Assembly (NCBI RefSeq): GCF_947490415.1
Contig: NZ_CANLGX010000003.1
Coordinates: forward strand, 186,001-250,000
DNA: 64,000 nt
Reading direction: 5' to 3'
Origin: an uncultured Eudoraea sp.
GTDB taxonomy: Bacteria > Bacteroidota > Bacteroidia > Flavobacteriales > Flavobacteriaceae
The position numbers and the translations under genes were made by a program. Below the pieces are notes generated by a model. The model made no database searches. It saw only the letters and a list, made by a program, of their open reading frames with translations, and was not told the origin of the DNA. Shown in pieces: positions 9,002 to 18,109 of the stretch. Positions within the stretch are counted from its first letter, which is position 1. Each line of letters starts with the position of its first letter.

Positions 9002-9937
9002 GTGAAATTTCCAAAGCCATACACTTTAAAACAAATTGCAGCAATCATCAACTCTGAATATGTAGGGGCGGATGATTTTTCTGTTTATGGGATGAACGAA
9101 ATACATGTTGTGGAAGAAGGTGATATTGTTTTTGTAGATCATCCAAAGTATTATGACAAAGCCCTAAATTCTAAAGCGACTGTAGTTTTAATAAACAAAA
9201 AAGTAGATTGCCCCTTTGGGAAAGCACTGCTGATATCCGAGGATCCTTTTAGGGATTTTAATACACTTACGAATTACTTTAAGCCGTTCGAAAAATCAGA
9301 TTTGTCGATTTCAAAATCTGCCAGAATAGGAAAGAATACTCATATTCAGCCTAATGTCTTTATTGGTAATAATGTCGTAATTGGTGATAATTGCACAATT
9401 CATTCCAATGTTTGTCTGTATGACAATTGTGTTATAGGCGATCATGTCACAATTCATGCAGGTACAGTTCTTGGAGCCGATGCTTTCTACTACAAAAGAA
9501 GGCCAGAGGGCTATGATAAGTTGCTTTCCGGAGGACGTGTAGTAATAGAGGACCATGTAGATATCGGTGCACTATGCTCCATAGATAGGGGGGTTACCGG
9601 TGATACAACAATTAAGAAAGGCAGCAAGCTTGATAATCAGATTCAGGTGGGACATGATACGGTAATAGGAGAAAATTGTTTGATTGCCTCACAAACAGGA
9701 ATTGCAGGCTGTGTAGTAATTGAGGATGAGGTTACTATTTGGGGTCAGGTTGGGATAATAAGCGGTATTACCATAGGAAAGAAAGCAGTAATAATGGCGC
9801 AGGCGGGTATTGGCAGATCTCTCGAAGGGGGCAAAAGTTATTTGGGAAGTCCGGCTGGTGAAGCCCGAGAAAAATTCAGAGAATTAGCCCATCTGCGAAA
9901 TCTCTCATCAATTTTAAAAGATTTAAACAAACAATAA
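9002..9937 (+). CDS. LpxD-like acyltransferase paralogue
   Basis: 311 residues, starting at GTG. The layout is as in LpxD: an N-terminal domain (GDIVFVDHPKYYDKAL) and a long hexapeptide beta-helix. It keeps the catalytic-type His (H218 in QVGHDTVIG). It differs from the true LpxD of this window at two diagnostic places: GADGFGFAP is GADAFYYKR, and the second conserved His (H278 there) is Gly255 here (IISGITIG). It probably acylates a UDP-sugar, but whether it is a second LpxD with another acyl or sugar preference is open. It lies 91 bases after efp and before sucD. Confidence 0.8.
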   Translation: MKFPKPYTLKQIAAIINSEYVGADDFSVYGMNEIHVVEEGDIVFVDHPKYYDKALNSKATVVLINKKVDCPFGKALLISEDPFRDFNTLTNYFKPFEKSDLSISKSARIGKNTHIQPNVFIGNNVVIGDNCTIHSNVCLYDNCVIGDHVTIHAGTVLGADAFYYKRRPEGYDKLLSGGRVVIEDHVDIGALCSIDRGVTGDTTIKKGSKLDNQIQVGHDTVIGENCLIASQTGIAGCVVIEDEVTIWGQVGIISGITIGKKAVIMAQAGIGRSLEGGKSYLGSPAGEAREKFRELAHLRNLSSILKDLNKQ

Positions 9938-9971
9938 GCAATTAACCACCCAAAAATAGTTTTCAAAAATA

Positions 9972-9979
9972 TATTTTTG
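9972..9979 (+). promoter_or_regulatory. Promoter -7 box for sucD
   Basis: TATTTTTG matches TAnnTTTG exactly, 25 bases before the sucD ATG. No clear TTG at -33. Confidence 0.45.
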
Positions 9980-10003
9980 CATAACTAAAAAGACAAATTC
10001 ACA

Positions 10004-10876
10004 ATGAGCGTATTAGTAAATAAAGATTCCAGGATTATTGTTCAAGGCTTTACAGGTAGTGAAGGGACATTTCACTCGGAACAGATGATAGCCTATGGCA
10101 CGAATGTAGTAGGAGGAGTTACTCCGGGCAAAGGTGGCCACGAGCACCTTGGAAAACCTGTTTTTAATACTGTTGAGGAAGCTGTTCAAAGTGTAGGTGC
10201 AGATACTACAATCATTTTTGTACCACCGGCATTTGCTGCAGATGCAATAATGGAAGCTGCAAATGCTGGAATAAAAGTCATTATTACCATTACTGAAGGT
10301 ATTCCGGTAGCTGATATGGTAAAGGCTAATAATTATATTAAAGACAGAGATTGCACTCTAATAGGACCAAATTGCCCTGGTGTAATTACACCGGAAGAGG
10401 CTAAAGTAGGTATTATGCCCGGTTTTGTATTTAAGAAAGGAACTATTGGTATTGTATCTAAATCTGGTACTTTAACATACGAAGCTGCTGATCAGGTAGT
10501 GAGACAGGGATTGGGTATTACAACGGCTATTGGTATTGGTGGTGATCCAATAATTGGTACTACAACCAAAGATGCAGTAGAATTGCTAATTAATGATCCC
10601 GAAACAGAATGTGTTGTAATGATAGGAGAAATAGGGGGTCAACTAGAAGCGGATGCCGCCAAATGGTATAAAGCCAGTGGTAGTAAAAAACCAATTGTAG
10701 GTTTTATCGCCGGTGAAACGGCACCTGCAGGAAGAACTATGGGTCATGCCGGGGCAATAGTGGGAGGAACAGATGATACTGCTCAGGCTAAAAAACGCAT
10801 TATGCGCGAGTGTGGAATAAATGTAGTGGATTCTCCTGCTGAAATAGGAAAGAAGGTTAAAGAAGTAGTCGGATAG
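10004..10876 (+). CDS. sucD: Succinyl-CoA ligase, alpha subunit
   Basis: 290 residues, the standard length. It is the CoA-binding and phosphohistidine subunit of the TCA-cycle enzyme that makes ATP or GTP from succinyl-CoA. The CoA-binding Rossmann domain begins [12 protein letters not shown]; the phosphorylated His is H248 in [10 protein letters not shown]. The beta subunit gene sucC is not adjacent. It has its own promoter box and a strong terminator, so it is probably transcribed alone. Confidence 0.96.
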   Translation: MSVLVNKDSRIIVQGFTGSEGTFHSEQMIAYGTNVVGGVTPGKGGHEHLGKPVFNTVEEAVQSVGADTTIIFVPPAFAADAIMEAANAGIKVIITITEGIPVADMVKANNYIKDRDCTLIGPNCPGVITPEEAKVGIMPGFVFKKGTIGIVSKSGTLTYEAADQVVRQGLGITTAIGIGGDPIIGTTTKDAVELLINDPETECVVMIGEIGGQLEADAAKWYKASGSKKPIVGFIAGETAPAGRTMGHAGAIVGGTDDTAQAKKRIMRECGINVVDSPAEIGKKVKEVVG

Positions 10877-10915
10877 TACAAAATAACAACAAGAATCCTC
10901 GGTATATCTGAGAGG

Positions 10916-10945
10916 AAAATCCCGAATTAGTCGGGATTTTTTTTA
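10916..10945 (+). terminator. Terminator after sucD
   Basis: A 10-bp perfect stem (AAAATCCCGA with TCGGGATTTT, 5-base loop) running into eight or more T's, 40 bases after the sucD stop. Confidence 0.9.
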
Positions 10946-10966
10946 GCCTTTATGTGAAACAAAACT

Positions 10967-10974
10967 TATCTTTG
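10967..10974 (+). promoter_or_regulatory. Promoter -7 box for fabG
   Basis: TATCTTTG matches TAnnTTTG exactly, just after the sucD terminator and 29 bases before the fabG start. Confidence 0.5.
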
Positions 10975-11003
10975 AAATACGAGTTAGGAAACAAAACAAT
11001 GAT

Positions 11004-11750
11004 ATGAAAATATTAGACGGGAAGAATGTTATTATTACCGGTGCAAGTCGGGGTATAGGTATGGGTATTGCCAGGGTTTTGGCTGAACATGGAGCTAATA
11101 TAGCCTTTACATATAGTTCCAGTGAAGCTCCCGCGCTTGAATTGGAAAAGGAGCTAAATTCTAAAGGAGTAAAGGCAAAAGCCTATAAAAGTAATGCGGC
11201 AAGTTTTACAGATTCTGAGAAGCTGGTTGTTCAGGTTCTGGAGGATTTCGGAGGAATAGACGTGTTAATTAACAATGCGGGTATCACAAAAGATAATCTG
11301 TTAATACGAATGAGAGAAGAGGATTTTGATACTGTTATTGAGATCAATTTAAAATCTGTTTTCAACATGACCAAAGCTGTTCAGCGGACAATGTTAAAAC
11401 AGCGCAAAGGCTCCATAATTAATATGAGCAGCGTGGTTGGCGTAAAAGGTAACGCGGGTCAAACAAATTATGCAGCTTCCAAGGCAGGGATTATCGGATT
11501 TACAAAATCTGTTGCCCTTGAACTTGGATCCAGAAATATTCGTTGTAACGCTATTGCACCAGGATTTATTGAAACTGAAATGACCGATAAATTAGATGAA
11601 AACACTGTACAAGGGTGGCGAGAGGCAATTCCACTAAAACGCGGTGGATCTCCTGAAGATGTTGCAAATGCCTGTTTATTTCTTGCTTCAGATCTGTCTG
11701 ATTATATTACCGGACAAGTTTTAAATGTTGATGGCGGTATGTTAACATAA
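11004..11750 (+). CDS. fabG: 3-oxoacyl-ACP reductase FabG
   Basis: 248 residues, a classical short-chain dehydrogenase. It reduces 3-oxoacyl-ACP with NADPH in fatty acid elongation. Visible motifs: cofactor-binding TGASRGIG, NNAG, the catalytic Ser in NMSSVVG, Tyr156 and Lys160 in NYAASKAG, and NVDGGML at the end. The TKDNLLIRMREEDFD segment is characteristic of FabG rather than other SDRs. It follows its own promoter box and may read on into the VWA membrane gene 85 bases later. Confidence 0.92.
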   Translation: MKILDGKNVIITGASRGIGMGIARVLAEHGANIAFTYSSSEAPALELEKELNSKGVKAKAYKSNAASFTDSEKLVVQVLEDFGGIDVLINNAGITKDNLLIRMREEDFDTVIEINLKSVFNMTKAVQRTMLKQRKGSIINMSSVVGVKGNAGQTNYAASKAGIIGFTKSVALELGSRNIRCNAIAPGFIETEMTDKLDENTVQGWREAIPLKRGGSPEDVANACLFLASDLSDYITGQVLNVDGGMLT

Positions 11751-11835
11751 TGCCCGGTCACACGATTTATTAACCCCAGCGCAAGACTACTGACTGGATT
11801 GGGTTCCGGCAGTTAGGTGTTATCCAAAAAGTTTC

Positions 11836-13869
11836 ATGCAACTACAAACGGTATTCCTGATATTATTTGCTGCGATCTTGGCTTTGGGGTTGGTTATATT
11901 TCAGTACTACTACAAATCCAAGAGCAAAGGCACTTTATATATAGCACTCTCCTTTTTGAGATTTGTAGCATTATTTTGTGTGTTTTTACTTCTAATAAAT
12001 CCAAAAATCACCAAAGAGCAATATTCTTTGGAGAAGGCGAATCTAATTATCTTAGCAGACAATACTTCATCAATTGGTCAGGCAAACGGGGTTAATCAGC
12101 TTGTTAATGCCAAAAAACTGATTGAAGAGAATACTAGTATTGCGGAAAAGTTTAATGTCTCTGAATATGTATTTGGGACAGAGTTAAATTCTTTGGACAG
12201 TTTATCATTTACGGAGAAAGCTACGAATATAGGACGCGCTCTTTCATCACTAAAAGATATTTTTGCGGGAAGCAATACAGCTATTTTGATGCTTACGGAC
12301 GGAAACCAGACTCTGGGTGAAGATTATGAATTCTCCGGAGGAAGGCAAAAATTCCCCATTTACCCGCTGGTTGTTGGAGATACAACAAGTTATCAGGATA
12401 TCAGAATAGATCAGGTAAACACAAACAAATACGCCTTTTTAAAAAATAAATACCCTATGGAAATTTTTGTTTCCTACCAGGGCAAAAATACGGTGTCAAC
12501 CACTCTGACCATTACAGAAGCTGGTCAAAACCTATATAGAAAACAAATTGTTCTAAGTGAGACCGAGAATTCCCAGATTATCAATGCTGTGTTGGATGCC
12601 ATTACTGTTGGAATAAAGAATATAAAGATTAGCCTTAGTCCTTTGGAAAATGAAAGGAACATTGCCAATAATTCCAGGCAAATAGGAATAGAAGTAATAG
12701 ATGAAAAAACCAACATTGCACTAGTTTCCAACATGCTTCATCCGGATCTGGGTGCTTTAAAAAAAGCAATTGAAAGTAATGAGCAACGATCGGTATCAAT
12801 TATAAAACCATCCTTATCACCTAATGAACTGGAACAATTTGATTTATTTATTATATATCAGCCAGACACGTCTTTTGAAAAGGTATATTCTTATATAGAA
12901 AGTAAAGGGGCAAATATTTTTACTATCACCGGCCCCAAGACAGATTGGACATTTCTTAATAAAGTGCAGAATAGTTTTCAAAAGAATAGTTATGATCAGA
13001 AAGAAGAAGTAACCCCTATTTTAAATGCGGGATTTACGCATTTTGATATCTCAGATCTTACAGTATCCGAATATCCTCCCGTTGAGACAACTTTGGGCGA
13101 ATTACTTATAACGGCATCTTATGAAAATATGTTGAGTCAACGAATCAAGGGAGTAGATTTGAATGAACCTCTTTTTACGGTACTTGAAACCAATTTACGT
13201 CGCGAGGCCATCCTTTTTGGTGAAAATATTTGGAAATGGCGCGTACAGAGTTACAGGGAAGATCAGGAGTTTAAAAAATTTGATGATTTTATTTCTAAGG
13301 TTATTTTATTCCTGGCAAATAGCAAACCACGAAGCAGGCTCACATTGGAGTACGAAAATATTTATCAGGGCTTAAATGAAGCAACTATAAAGGCTACTTA
13401 TTTTGATGAAACCTTTGTTTTTGATAATAATGCAACACTAAATTTAATATTAAGTGGTATTGAGAATAACACTAGCAGGCAAATTCCTATGTTGCTTAAG
13501 AAAGGGTATTACGAAGCTGATATCAGTACACTGCCATCCGGGGATTATAGCTTTACGGCAAGTGTGAAGGATGAAAATCTTACTAAAACAGGAAAATTCA
13601 CAATACTGGACTACGACTTAGAAAAACAATTGTTATCGAGTAATTATAAGAAATTAGATAGGTTGGCTAAAAGCACCAATGCGACACTTTATTTTCCTTC
13701 CCAGGTTTCTAATTTCATTGAGGACATCATTAAAGACAATAGGTTTGTGCCAATCCAAAAAAGCAAGCAAAATGTCGTATCTTTGATAGATTTTAAAATT
13801 CTCTTGGGAATCATTGTTGCAGCTTTGACAGCGGAGTGGTTTATAAGAAAATATAACGGACTAATTTAA
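11836..13869 (+). CDS. Membrane-anchored VWA-like protein
   Basis: 677 residues. Two N-terminal transmembrane segments (residues about 5-25 and 37-57) are followed by a von Willebrand A-like domain (about 68-190) and a long extracytoplasmic part, ending in a C-terminal membrane segment (VSLIDFKILLGIIVAALTAEWFI). The MIDAS site is weakly kept: ADNTSS in place of DxSxS, and LTDGNQ. The layout resembles conserved membrane proteins of the BatA/glutamine-amidotransferase-like class found in Bacteroidota. Function unknown. It ends 11 bases before the SPFH gene and is likely co-transcribed with it. Confidence 0.75.
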   Translation: MQLQTVFLILFAAILALGLVIFQYYYKSKSKGTLYIALSFLRFVALFCVFLLLINPKITKEQYSLEKANLIILADNTSSIGQANGVNQLVNAKKLIEENTSIAEKFNVSEYVFGTELNSLDSLSFTEKATNIGRALSSLKDIFAGSNTAILMLTDGNQTLGEDYEFSGGRQKFPIYPLVVGDTTSYQDIRIDQVNTNKYAFLKNKYPMEIFVSYQGKNTVSTTLTITEAGQNLYRKQIVLSETENSQIINAVLDAITVGIKNIKISLSPLENERNIANNSRQIGIEVIDEKTNIALVSNMLHPDLGALKKAIESNEQRSVSIIKPSLSPNELEQFDLFIIYQPDTSFEKVYSYIESKGANIFTITGPKTDWTFLNKVQNSFQKNSYDQKEEVTPILNAGFTHFDISDLTVSEYPPVETTLGELLITASYENMLSQRIKGVDLNEPLFTVLETNLRREAILFGENIWKWRVQSYREDQEFKKFDDFISKVILFLANSKPRSRLTLEYENIYQGLNEATIKATYFDETFVFDNNATLNLILSGIENNTSRQIPMLLKKGYYEADISTLPSGDYSFTASVKDENLTKTGKFTILDYDLEKQLLSSNYKKLDRLAKSTNATLYFPSQVSNFIEDIIKDNRFVPIQKSKQNVVSLIDFKILLGIIVAALTAEWFIRKYNGLI

Positions 13870-13880
13870 TATTATATCTA

Positions 13881-14696
13881 ATGGATAAATTACCAAAAAT
13901 AGCACTGCCAGCAGTGTTTATAATTATTTTATTGATTATACTAATTTCTAAATCAGCAGTAACCATAGGTTCTGGTGAAGCGGGGGTTCTATTTAAAACT
14001 TTTGGGAACGGAGTAGTGACGGATGAACCTCCTCTTAATGAAGGTTTTCATATAGTTGCTCCCTGGAATAAAGTTTTTATTTACGAAGTAAGACAACAGG
14101 AAGTTTTTGAAAAGATGAGTGTGCTTTCCAGTAATGGTTTGGACATCCTGCTCGATGCCTCTGCCTGGTTTCAACCTGATTATCTTTCCCTAGGCAAATT
14201 ACATCAGGAAAAAAGCGAACAATATAAAGAGCGTATTCTTCTTCCTGCGATCAGGTCTGCAGCGCGTAGCGTAGTCGGGAGATACACCCCTGAACAATTA
14301 TACTCCAGTAAACGAGACGCCATTCAGGTAGAGATTTATGAGGAAACCAAGGGAATTGTAGAGGATCAGTATATACAATTGAATGAAATTCTTATCCGCG
14401 ATGTTACTCTTCCTGCGACAATTAAAGAGGCCATTGAAAGAAAGCTAAAGCAGGAACAAGAATCATTGGAATATGAATTTCTTTTAATAACCGCAGCAAA
14501 GGAGGCAGATAAAGTGCGTATTGAAGCTCAGGGAAAGGCAGATGCCAACAAGATACTTAGCGCATCTTTAACCGATAAAATTCTCAAAGACAAGGGGATA
14601 GATGCCACCTTAAAAATGGCAGAATCTCCAAATGCCAAAGTCGTCGTAATAGGTTCGGGTGGAGATGGGTTACCTCTTATTTTAGGAAATAATTAA
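13881..14696 (+). CDS. Prohibitin-like SPFH-domain membrane protein
   Basis: 271 residues. One N-terminal transmembrane segment (residues 8-26) is followed by an SPFH/PHB domain (GSGEAGVLFKTFGNGV, PLNEGFHIVAPWNKV, RDVTLPATIKEAIERKLKQEQE). Then comes an Ala/Glu-rich helical stretch (AAKEADKVRIEAQGKADA) of the type that drives oligomerisation, and a Gly-rich tail. It most closely resembles prohibitins, which form membrane rings and often regulate FtsH-type proteases. It probably shares a transcript with the VWA membrane protein upstream. Confidence 0.88.
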   Translation: MDKLPKIALPAVFIIILLIILISKSAVTIGSGEAGVLFKTFGNGVVTDEPPLNEGFHIVAPWNKVFIYEVRQQEVFEKMSVLSSNGLDILLDASAWFQPDYLSLGKLHQEKSEQYKERILLPAIRSAARSVVGRYTPEQLYSSKRDAIQVEIYEETKGIVEDQYIQLNEILIRDVTLPATIKEAIERKLKQEQESLEYEFLLITAAKEADKVRIEAQGKADANKILSASLTDKILKDKGIDATLKMAESPNAKVVVIGSGGDGLPLILGNN

Positions 14697-14708
14697 TTAC
14701 AATAAGTT

Positions 14709-14737
14709 TTGTGAAATAAAAATAAATTCTAATTTTA
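14709..14737 (+). promoter_or_regulatory. Promoter of the histidine operon leader
   Basis: TTG at 14709-14711, 18 bases, then TAATTTTA at 14730-14737. This fits the flavobacterial pattern TTG-N17-23-TAnnTTTG except for the last base of the -7 box. If transcription starts about 7 bases after the box, the transcript begins at or within a few bases of the leader-peptide ATG at 14745. Confidence 0.55.
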
Positions 14738-14744
14738 CAATCTA

Positions 14745-14798
14745 ATGAGAACTAAAAATACACATCATCATTTGTACACTTGCACTCAGGCGAGGTAG
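14745..14798 (+). CDS. hisL: His operon leader peptide
   Basis: An 18-codon frame (17 residues plus TAG) reading MRTKNTHHHLYTCTQAR. Three consecutive CAT codons lie at 14763-14771. It sits between a promoter and a terminator directly upstream of hisG, the classical position of an attenuation leader. The last codons, 14785-14798, are the 5' arm of the proposed antiterminator, so a ribosome held on the His codons would leave them free and one at the stop codon would cover them. No Shine-Dalgarno sequence. The symbol is by analogy of position and role, not of sequence. Confidence 0.75.
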   Translation: MRTKNTHHHLYTCTQAR

Positions 14799-14860
14799 AA
14801 ATGTATTGTTGTATTCCAAAATATATCTAACCCGTTTGAGCAATCAAACGGGTTTTGCTT
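14785..14860 (+). promoter_or_regulatory. Transcription attenuator of the his operon (terminator and competing antiterminator)
   Basis: Terminator: an 11-bp perfect stem (14829-14839 with 14844-14854, loop GCAA) followed by TTGCTTTT. Antiterminator: 14785-14798 (CTCAGGCGAGGTAG) can pair with 14827-14840 (CTAACCCGTTTGAG), 13 pairs including two G-U, with one bulged A on each side. It would use up the whole 5' arm of the terminator. The two structures are therefore mutually exclusive, and the choice depends on where the ribosome stands on the leader peptide. hisG starts 45 bases after the terminator stem. Confidence 0.75.
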
Positions 14861-14898
14861 TTAAATCTTTTTGATTGCTTGAAAATGAAATTTAACAA

Positions 14899-15756
14899 AT
14901 GGAGAAATTAAAAATAGCCATACAAAAGTCGGGGAGGCTTAACGAAGATTCAATAAAAGTTCTAAAAGACTGTGGTATTTCTATTGATAATGGTAAAGAC
15001 CAATTGAAAGCTTCGGCACGTAACTTTCCAATGGAAGTGTTTTACCTTAGAAATGGCGATATTCCACAATATCTGAAAGATGGTGTAGTAGATGTCGCTA
15101 TCATTGGGGAGAATGTGCTTAAAGAAAAAGGAGGCAATATCGCTGTGGCGGAAAATCTGGGCTTTTCAAAATGCAGGGTTTCCCTGGCCGTCCCAAAATC
15201 CAGTACTTATGCTGAGATCAAGGATTTGGAAGGAAAACGGATTGCTACCTCATATCCAAATACCCTAAATGCATACCTGTCGGGCAAAGGGGTTCAGGCC
15301 GAGCTTCACATTATTAACGGTTCTGTGGAAATTGCCCCTAATATCGGATTAGCCGATGCTATTTGCGACATAGTATCCAGTGGTAGTACCTTATTCAAAA
15401 ATAATCTTAAGGAGGTAGAAGTAATGCTCAGGAGTGAAGCTGTTTTAGCCGTATCACCAATGATCGCGGAGAAGCAGAGAGAAATTCTGGAAGATCTGAG
15501 GTTTAGAATAAAATCGGTACTGGTTGCCAGACAATCCAAATATATTTTGATGAATGCTCCGAATGACAAATTAGAAGATATTATTAAAATATTACCTGGA
15601 ATGCGGAGTCCAACAGTCTTGCCCCTGGCAGAAGAAGGCTGGAGCTCAGTTCATACGGTAATCAATAAAGATAAATTCTGGGAAGTCATTAATGAATTGA
15701 AACAGCTGGGTGCTGAGGGAATATTAGTATGCCCGATTGAGAAAATGGTGTTATGA
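14899..15756 (+). CDS. hisG: ATP phosphoribosyltransferase HisG (long form)
   Basis: 285 residues. It catalyses the first and committed step of histidine synthesis (ATP plus PRPP). The length and the C-terminal domain (SVHTVINKDKFWEVINELKQLGAEGILV) show the long form with its own ACT-like regulatory domain, so it needs no HisZ and is expected to be feedback-inhibited by histidine. The PRPP-binding loop is DAICDIVSSGSTLFKN. First gene of the operon; its stop overlaps the hisD start (ATGA). Confidence 0.96.
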   Translation: MEKLKIAIQKSGRLNEDSIKVLKDCGISIDNGKDQLKASARNFPMEVFYLRNGDIPQYLKDGVVDVAIIGENVLKEKGGNIAVAENLGFSKCRVSLAVPKSSTYAEIKDLEGKRIATSYPNTLNAYLSGKGVQAELHIINGSVEIAPNIGLADAICDIVSSGSTLFKNNLKEVEVMLRSEAVLAVSPMIAEKQREILEDLRFRIKSVLVARQSKYILMNAPNDKLEDIIKILPGMRSPTVLPLAEEGWSSVHTVINKDKFWEVINELKQLGAEGILVCPIEKMVL

Positions 15757-17045
15757 AAAAAATATTCAATCCTAAAAAACAGGACTGGCCTTTTATCTTG
15801 CAGCGTCCAACTCAAACTGTTGAAGATATAGAACGCACTGTAATGCAGATTTTTAATGAAGTACAGGCAGGTGGCGATAAGGTTTTACATAAATATACGA
15901 AACAATTTGACCGAGTTGAATTAACTGATTTATTGGCAAGCCCTGATGAGTTTATTGAAGCTGAAACATTGGTGTCAGAACAGCTAAAAGTTGCAATACA
16001 AACAGCAAAATCTAATATTGAAAAATTTCATGAGTCTCAGAAAACGTCAAAAATTGAAATAGAAACTACAGCAGGTGTAATATGCTGGCAGGAAAAAAGG
16101 GCAATTCAAAAAGTCGGCCTTTATATCCCTGGTGGCACAGCTCCTTTGTTTTCAACTATTCTAATGCTGGCAATACCTGCCAATATTGCGGGATGTTCAG
16201 AGTTGATTTTATGTACACCTCCCGATAAATCCGGGAAAATAAATCCAGCTATTCTCTACACCGCTAAACTTTGTGGCATTACAAAGCTCTTTAAAGTTGG
16301 TGGAATTCAGGCAATAGGGGCAATGGCATTTGGAACAGAAAGTATACCCCAGGTTTATAAAATATTTGGGCCAGGTAATCAATTTGTTACCGTAGCTAAA
16401 CAAATTGCAACCAAGTTTGGTGTCGCTATAGATATGCCAGCGGGGCCAAGCGAGCTTTTAGTAGTGGCAGATGATTCTGCCAATGCGGGTTTTGTAGCCT
16501 CAGATCTTTTAAGTCAGGCCGAACATGGTACAGATAGTCAGGTCATACTGGTGTCTACATCCAAATCGCTTATGGACAAAGTAGAGGAGGAATTGCAAAA
16601 ACAAATTATCGAGCTACCGAGAGCCGCCATCGCTAAAAAGGCAATTGAAAATAGTAAATTGATCTTTGTGGAAAATGATAAAATTGCCATCGAACTAATT
16701 AATGAATATGGGCCGGAACATTTTATTGTTTGTTGTGAAGACGAGGAATATTATATTAGAAACGTGGTAAATGCTGGTTCTGTTTTTCTGGGAAATTATA
16801 CCCCGGAAAGCGCTGGTGATTATGCCTCAGGCACCAATCATACTTTGCCGACAAACGGATATGCAAAACAGTATAGTGGCGTAAATCTGGACAGTTTTAT
16901 GAAGAGTATTTCGTTTCAGAGAATATCTGAAACCGGTATATGGAATATTGGTAATACCATTGAAGTTATGGCAGAAGCAGAAGGACTTCAGGCTCATAAA
17001 AATGCAGTTTCTCTGCGACTTCAAAGTTTAAAAAACAAGCAATAG
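15753..17045 (+). CDS. hisD: Histidinol dehydrogenase
   Basis: 430 residues, the normal length. It is the zinc enzyme that oxidises L-histidinol to histidine in two NAD-dependent steps. Typical motifs are YIPGGTAPLFSTILM, KIFGPGNQFVTVAKQ, DMPAGPSELLVVAD, SQAEHGTDSQVIL (with zinc-ligand His) and YGPEHFIV. ATGA overlap with hisG; 23 bases to the preferred hisC start. Confidence 0.96.
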   Translation: MKKIFNPKKQDWPFILQRPTQTVEDIERTVMQIFNEVQAGGDKVLHKYTKQFDRVELTDLLASPDEFIEAETLVSEQLKVAIQTAKSNIEKFHESQKTSKIEIETTAGVICWQEKRAIQKVGLYIPGGTAPLFSTILMLAIPANIAGCSELILCTPPDKSGKINPAILYTAKLCGITKLFKVGGIQAIGAMAFGTESIPQVYKIFGPGNQFVTVAKQIATKFGVAIDMPAGPSELLVVADDSANAGFVASDLLSQAEHGTDSQVILVSTSKSLMDKVEEELQKQIIELPRAAIAKKAIENSKLIFVENDKIAIELINEYGPEHFIVCCEDEEYYIRNVVNAGSVFLGNYTPESAGDYASGTNHTLPTNGYAKQYSGVNLDSFMKSISFQRISETGIWNIGNTIEVMAEAEGLQAHKNAVSLRLQSLKNKQ

Positions 17046-17068
17046 CATTTGCTTAAAGGATGTGGTTT

Positions 17069-18109
17069 ATGAAATTTGACCTTTATAGATTAGTACGGGA
17101 AAATGTCAGGGGATTAAAACCTTATTCATCTGCCAGGGATGAATATACCTCTGATGGCTCTAAAATGGTATTTATTGATGCCAATGAGAGCCCCTATTCT
17201 AATGGGATCAATCGTTATCCGGATCCGCAACAACGTAAGCTTAAAACTCTTTTGGCAAAAAGCTCTTCTTTATCTCCAGCTAATATTCTGCTTGGAAATG
17301 GAAGTGATGAGGTATTGGATCTGATTTTCCGAGCCTTTTGTGAACCACATAAAGATAATGTCATTACGATGACACCTACTTACGGAATGTACAAAGTTCT
17401 GGCAGGTATTAATGCAATAGAGAACAGGGAGGTTCTTTTGACGGAAAGTTTTGAGCTTGATGTGAATAGAATTTTGGAGTCTGTAAATTCGAAAACCAAG
17501 GTTATCTTCCTGTGTTCACCTAATAACCCTACCGGGAATAGTTTTTCTGTTAAACATATAGAATACCTGCTGAATAACTTTCAAGGTTTACTAGTTGTAG
17601 ACGAAGCATACATAGATTTCGCAACCCAGGGTAGTTGGCTTAATAAACTTGGCCAGTTTCCTAATCTTATGGTTACCAGGACATTCTCCAAGGCCTATGG
17701 AATGGCCGGTTTACGATTAGGTGTTTGTTATGCATCTGAAAATATAATAACGATCTTGAATCGTATAAAGCCGCCGTATAATGTAAATGAACTTACTCAG
17801 CGAAAGGCATTTCAAATGATTCAGAATACCGCTTTAGTAGAAGAGCAGATTGCTGAGATTTTATCGGAAAGAGATCGAATGATAGGGCAGTTAGCCAAAA
17901 TCTCATATGTAAAAAAAATATACCCTACAGATGCCAATTTTATATTGGTAAAAGTAGATGATGCAGATAAAAGGTACCAGGAAATATTAGAATTGGGGGT
18001 GGTGGTCCGCAACAGATCAACACAACCACTTTGCTATAATACCCTTAGGTTTACAATAGGTACCCCGGAAGAGAACGAAACATTGTTAAAAGTATTAAAC
18101 TCCTTGTAA
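17069..18109 (+). CDS. hisC: Histidinol-phosphate aminotransferase
   Basis: About 346 residues. It is a fold-type I PLP enzyme that transaminates imidazole-acetol phosphate. Motifs: the PLP-contacting loop [28 protein letters not shown], and the Schiff-base lysine in [15 protein letters not shown]. Two in-frame ATGs exist, at 17060 and 17069. I prefer 17069, which gives [13 protein letters not shown], a normal HisC start. The stop TAA shares its last base with the hisB ATG. Confidence 0.94.
   Translation: MKFDLYRLVRENVRGLKPYSSARDEYTSDGSKMVFIDANESPYSNGINRYPDPQQRKLKTLLAKSSSLSPANILLGNGSDEVLDLIFRAFCEPHKDNVITMTPTYGMYKVLAGINAIENREVLLTESFELDVNRILESVNSKTKVIFLCSPNNPTGNSFSVKHIEYLLNNFQGLLVVDEAYIDFATQGSWLNKLGQFPNLMVTRTFSKAYGMAGLRLGVCYASENIITILNRIKPPYNVNELTQRKAFQMIQNTALVEEQIAEILSERDRMIGQLAKISYVKKIYPTDANFILVKVDDADKRYQEILELGVVVRNRSTQPLCYNTLRFTIGTPEENETLLKVLNSL

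Noticed and set aside
11817-12095. 92-codon plus-strand frame overlapping the start of the VWA membrane gene
   Set aside because: The frame used by the 677-residue protein has transmembrane segments and a VWA domain; this one has no recognisable feature.
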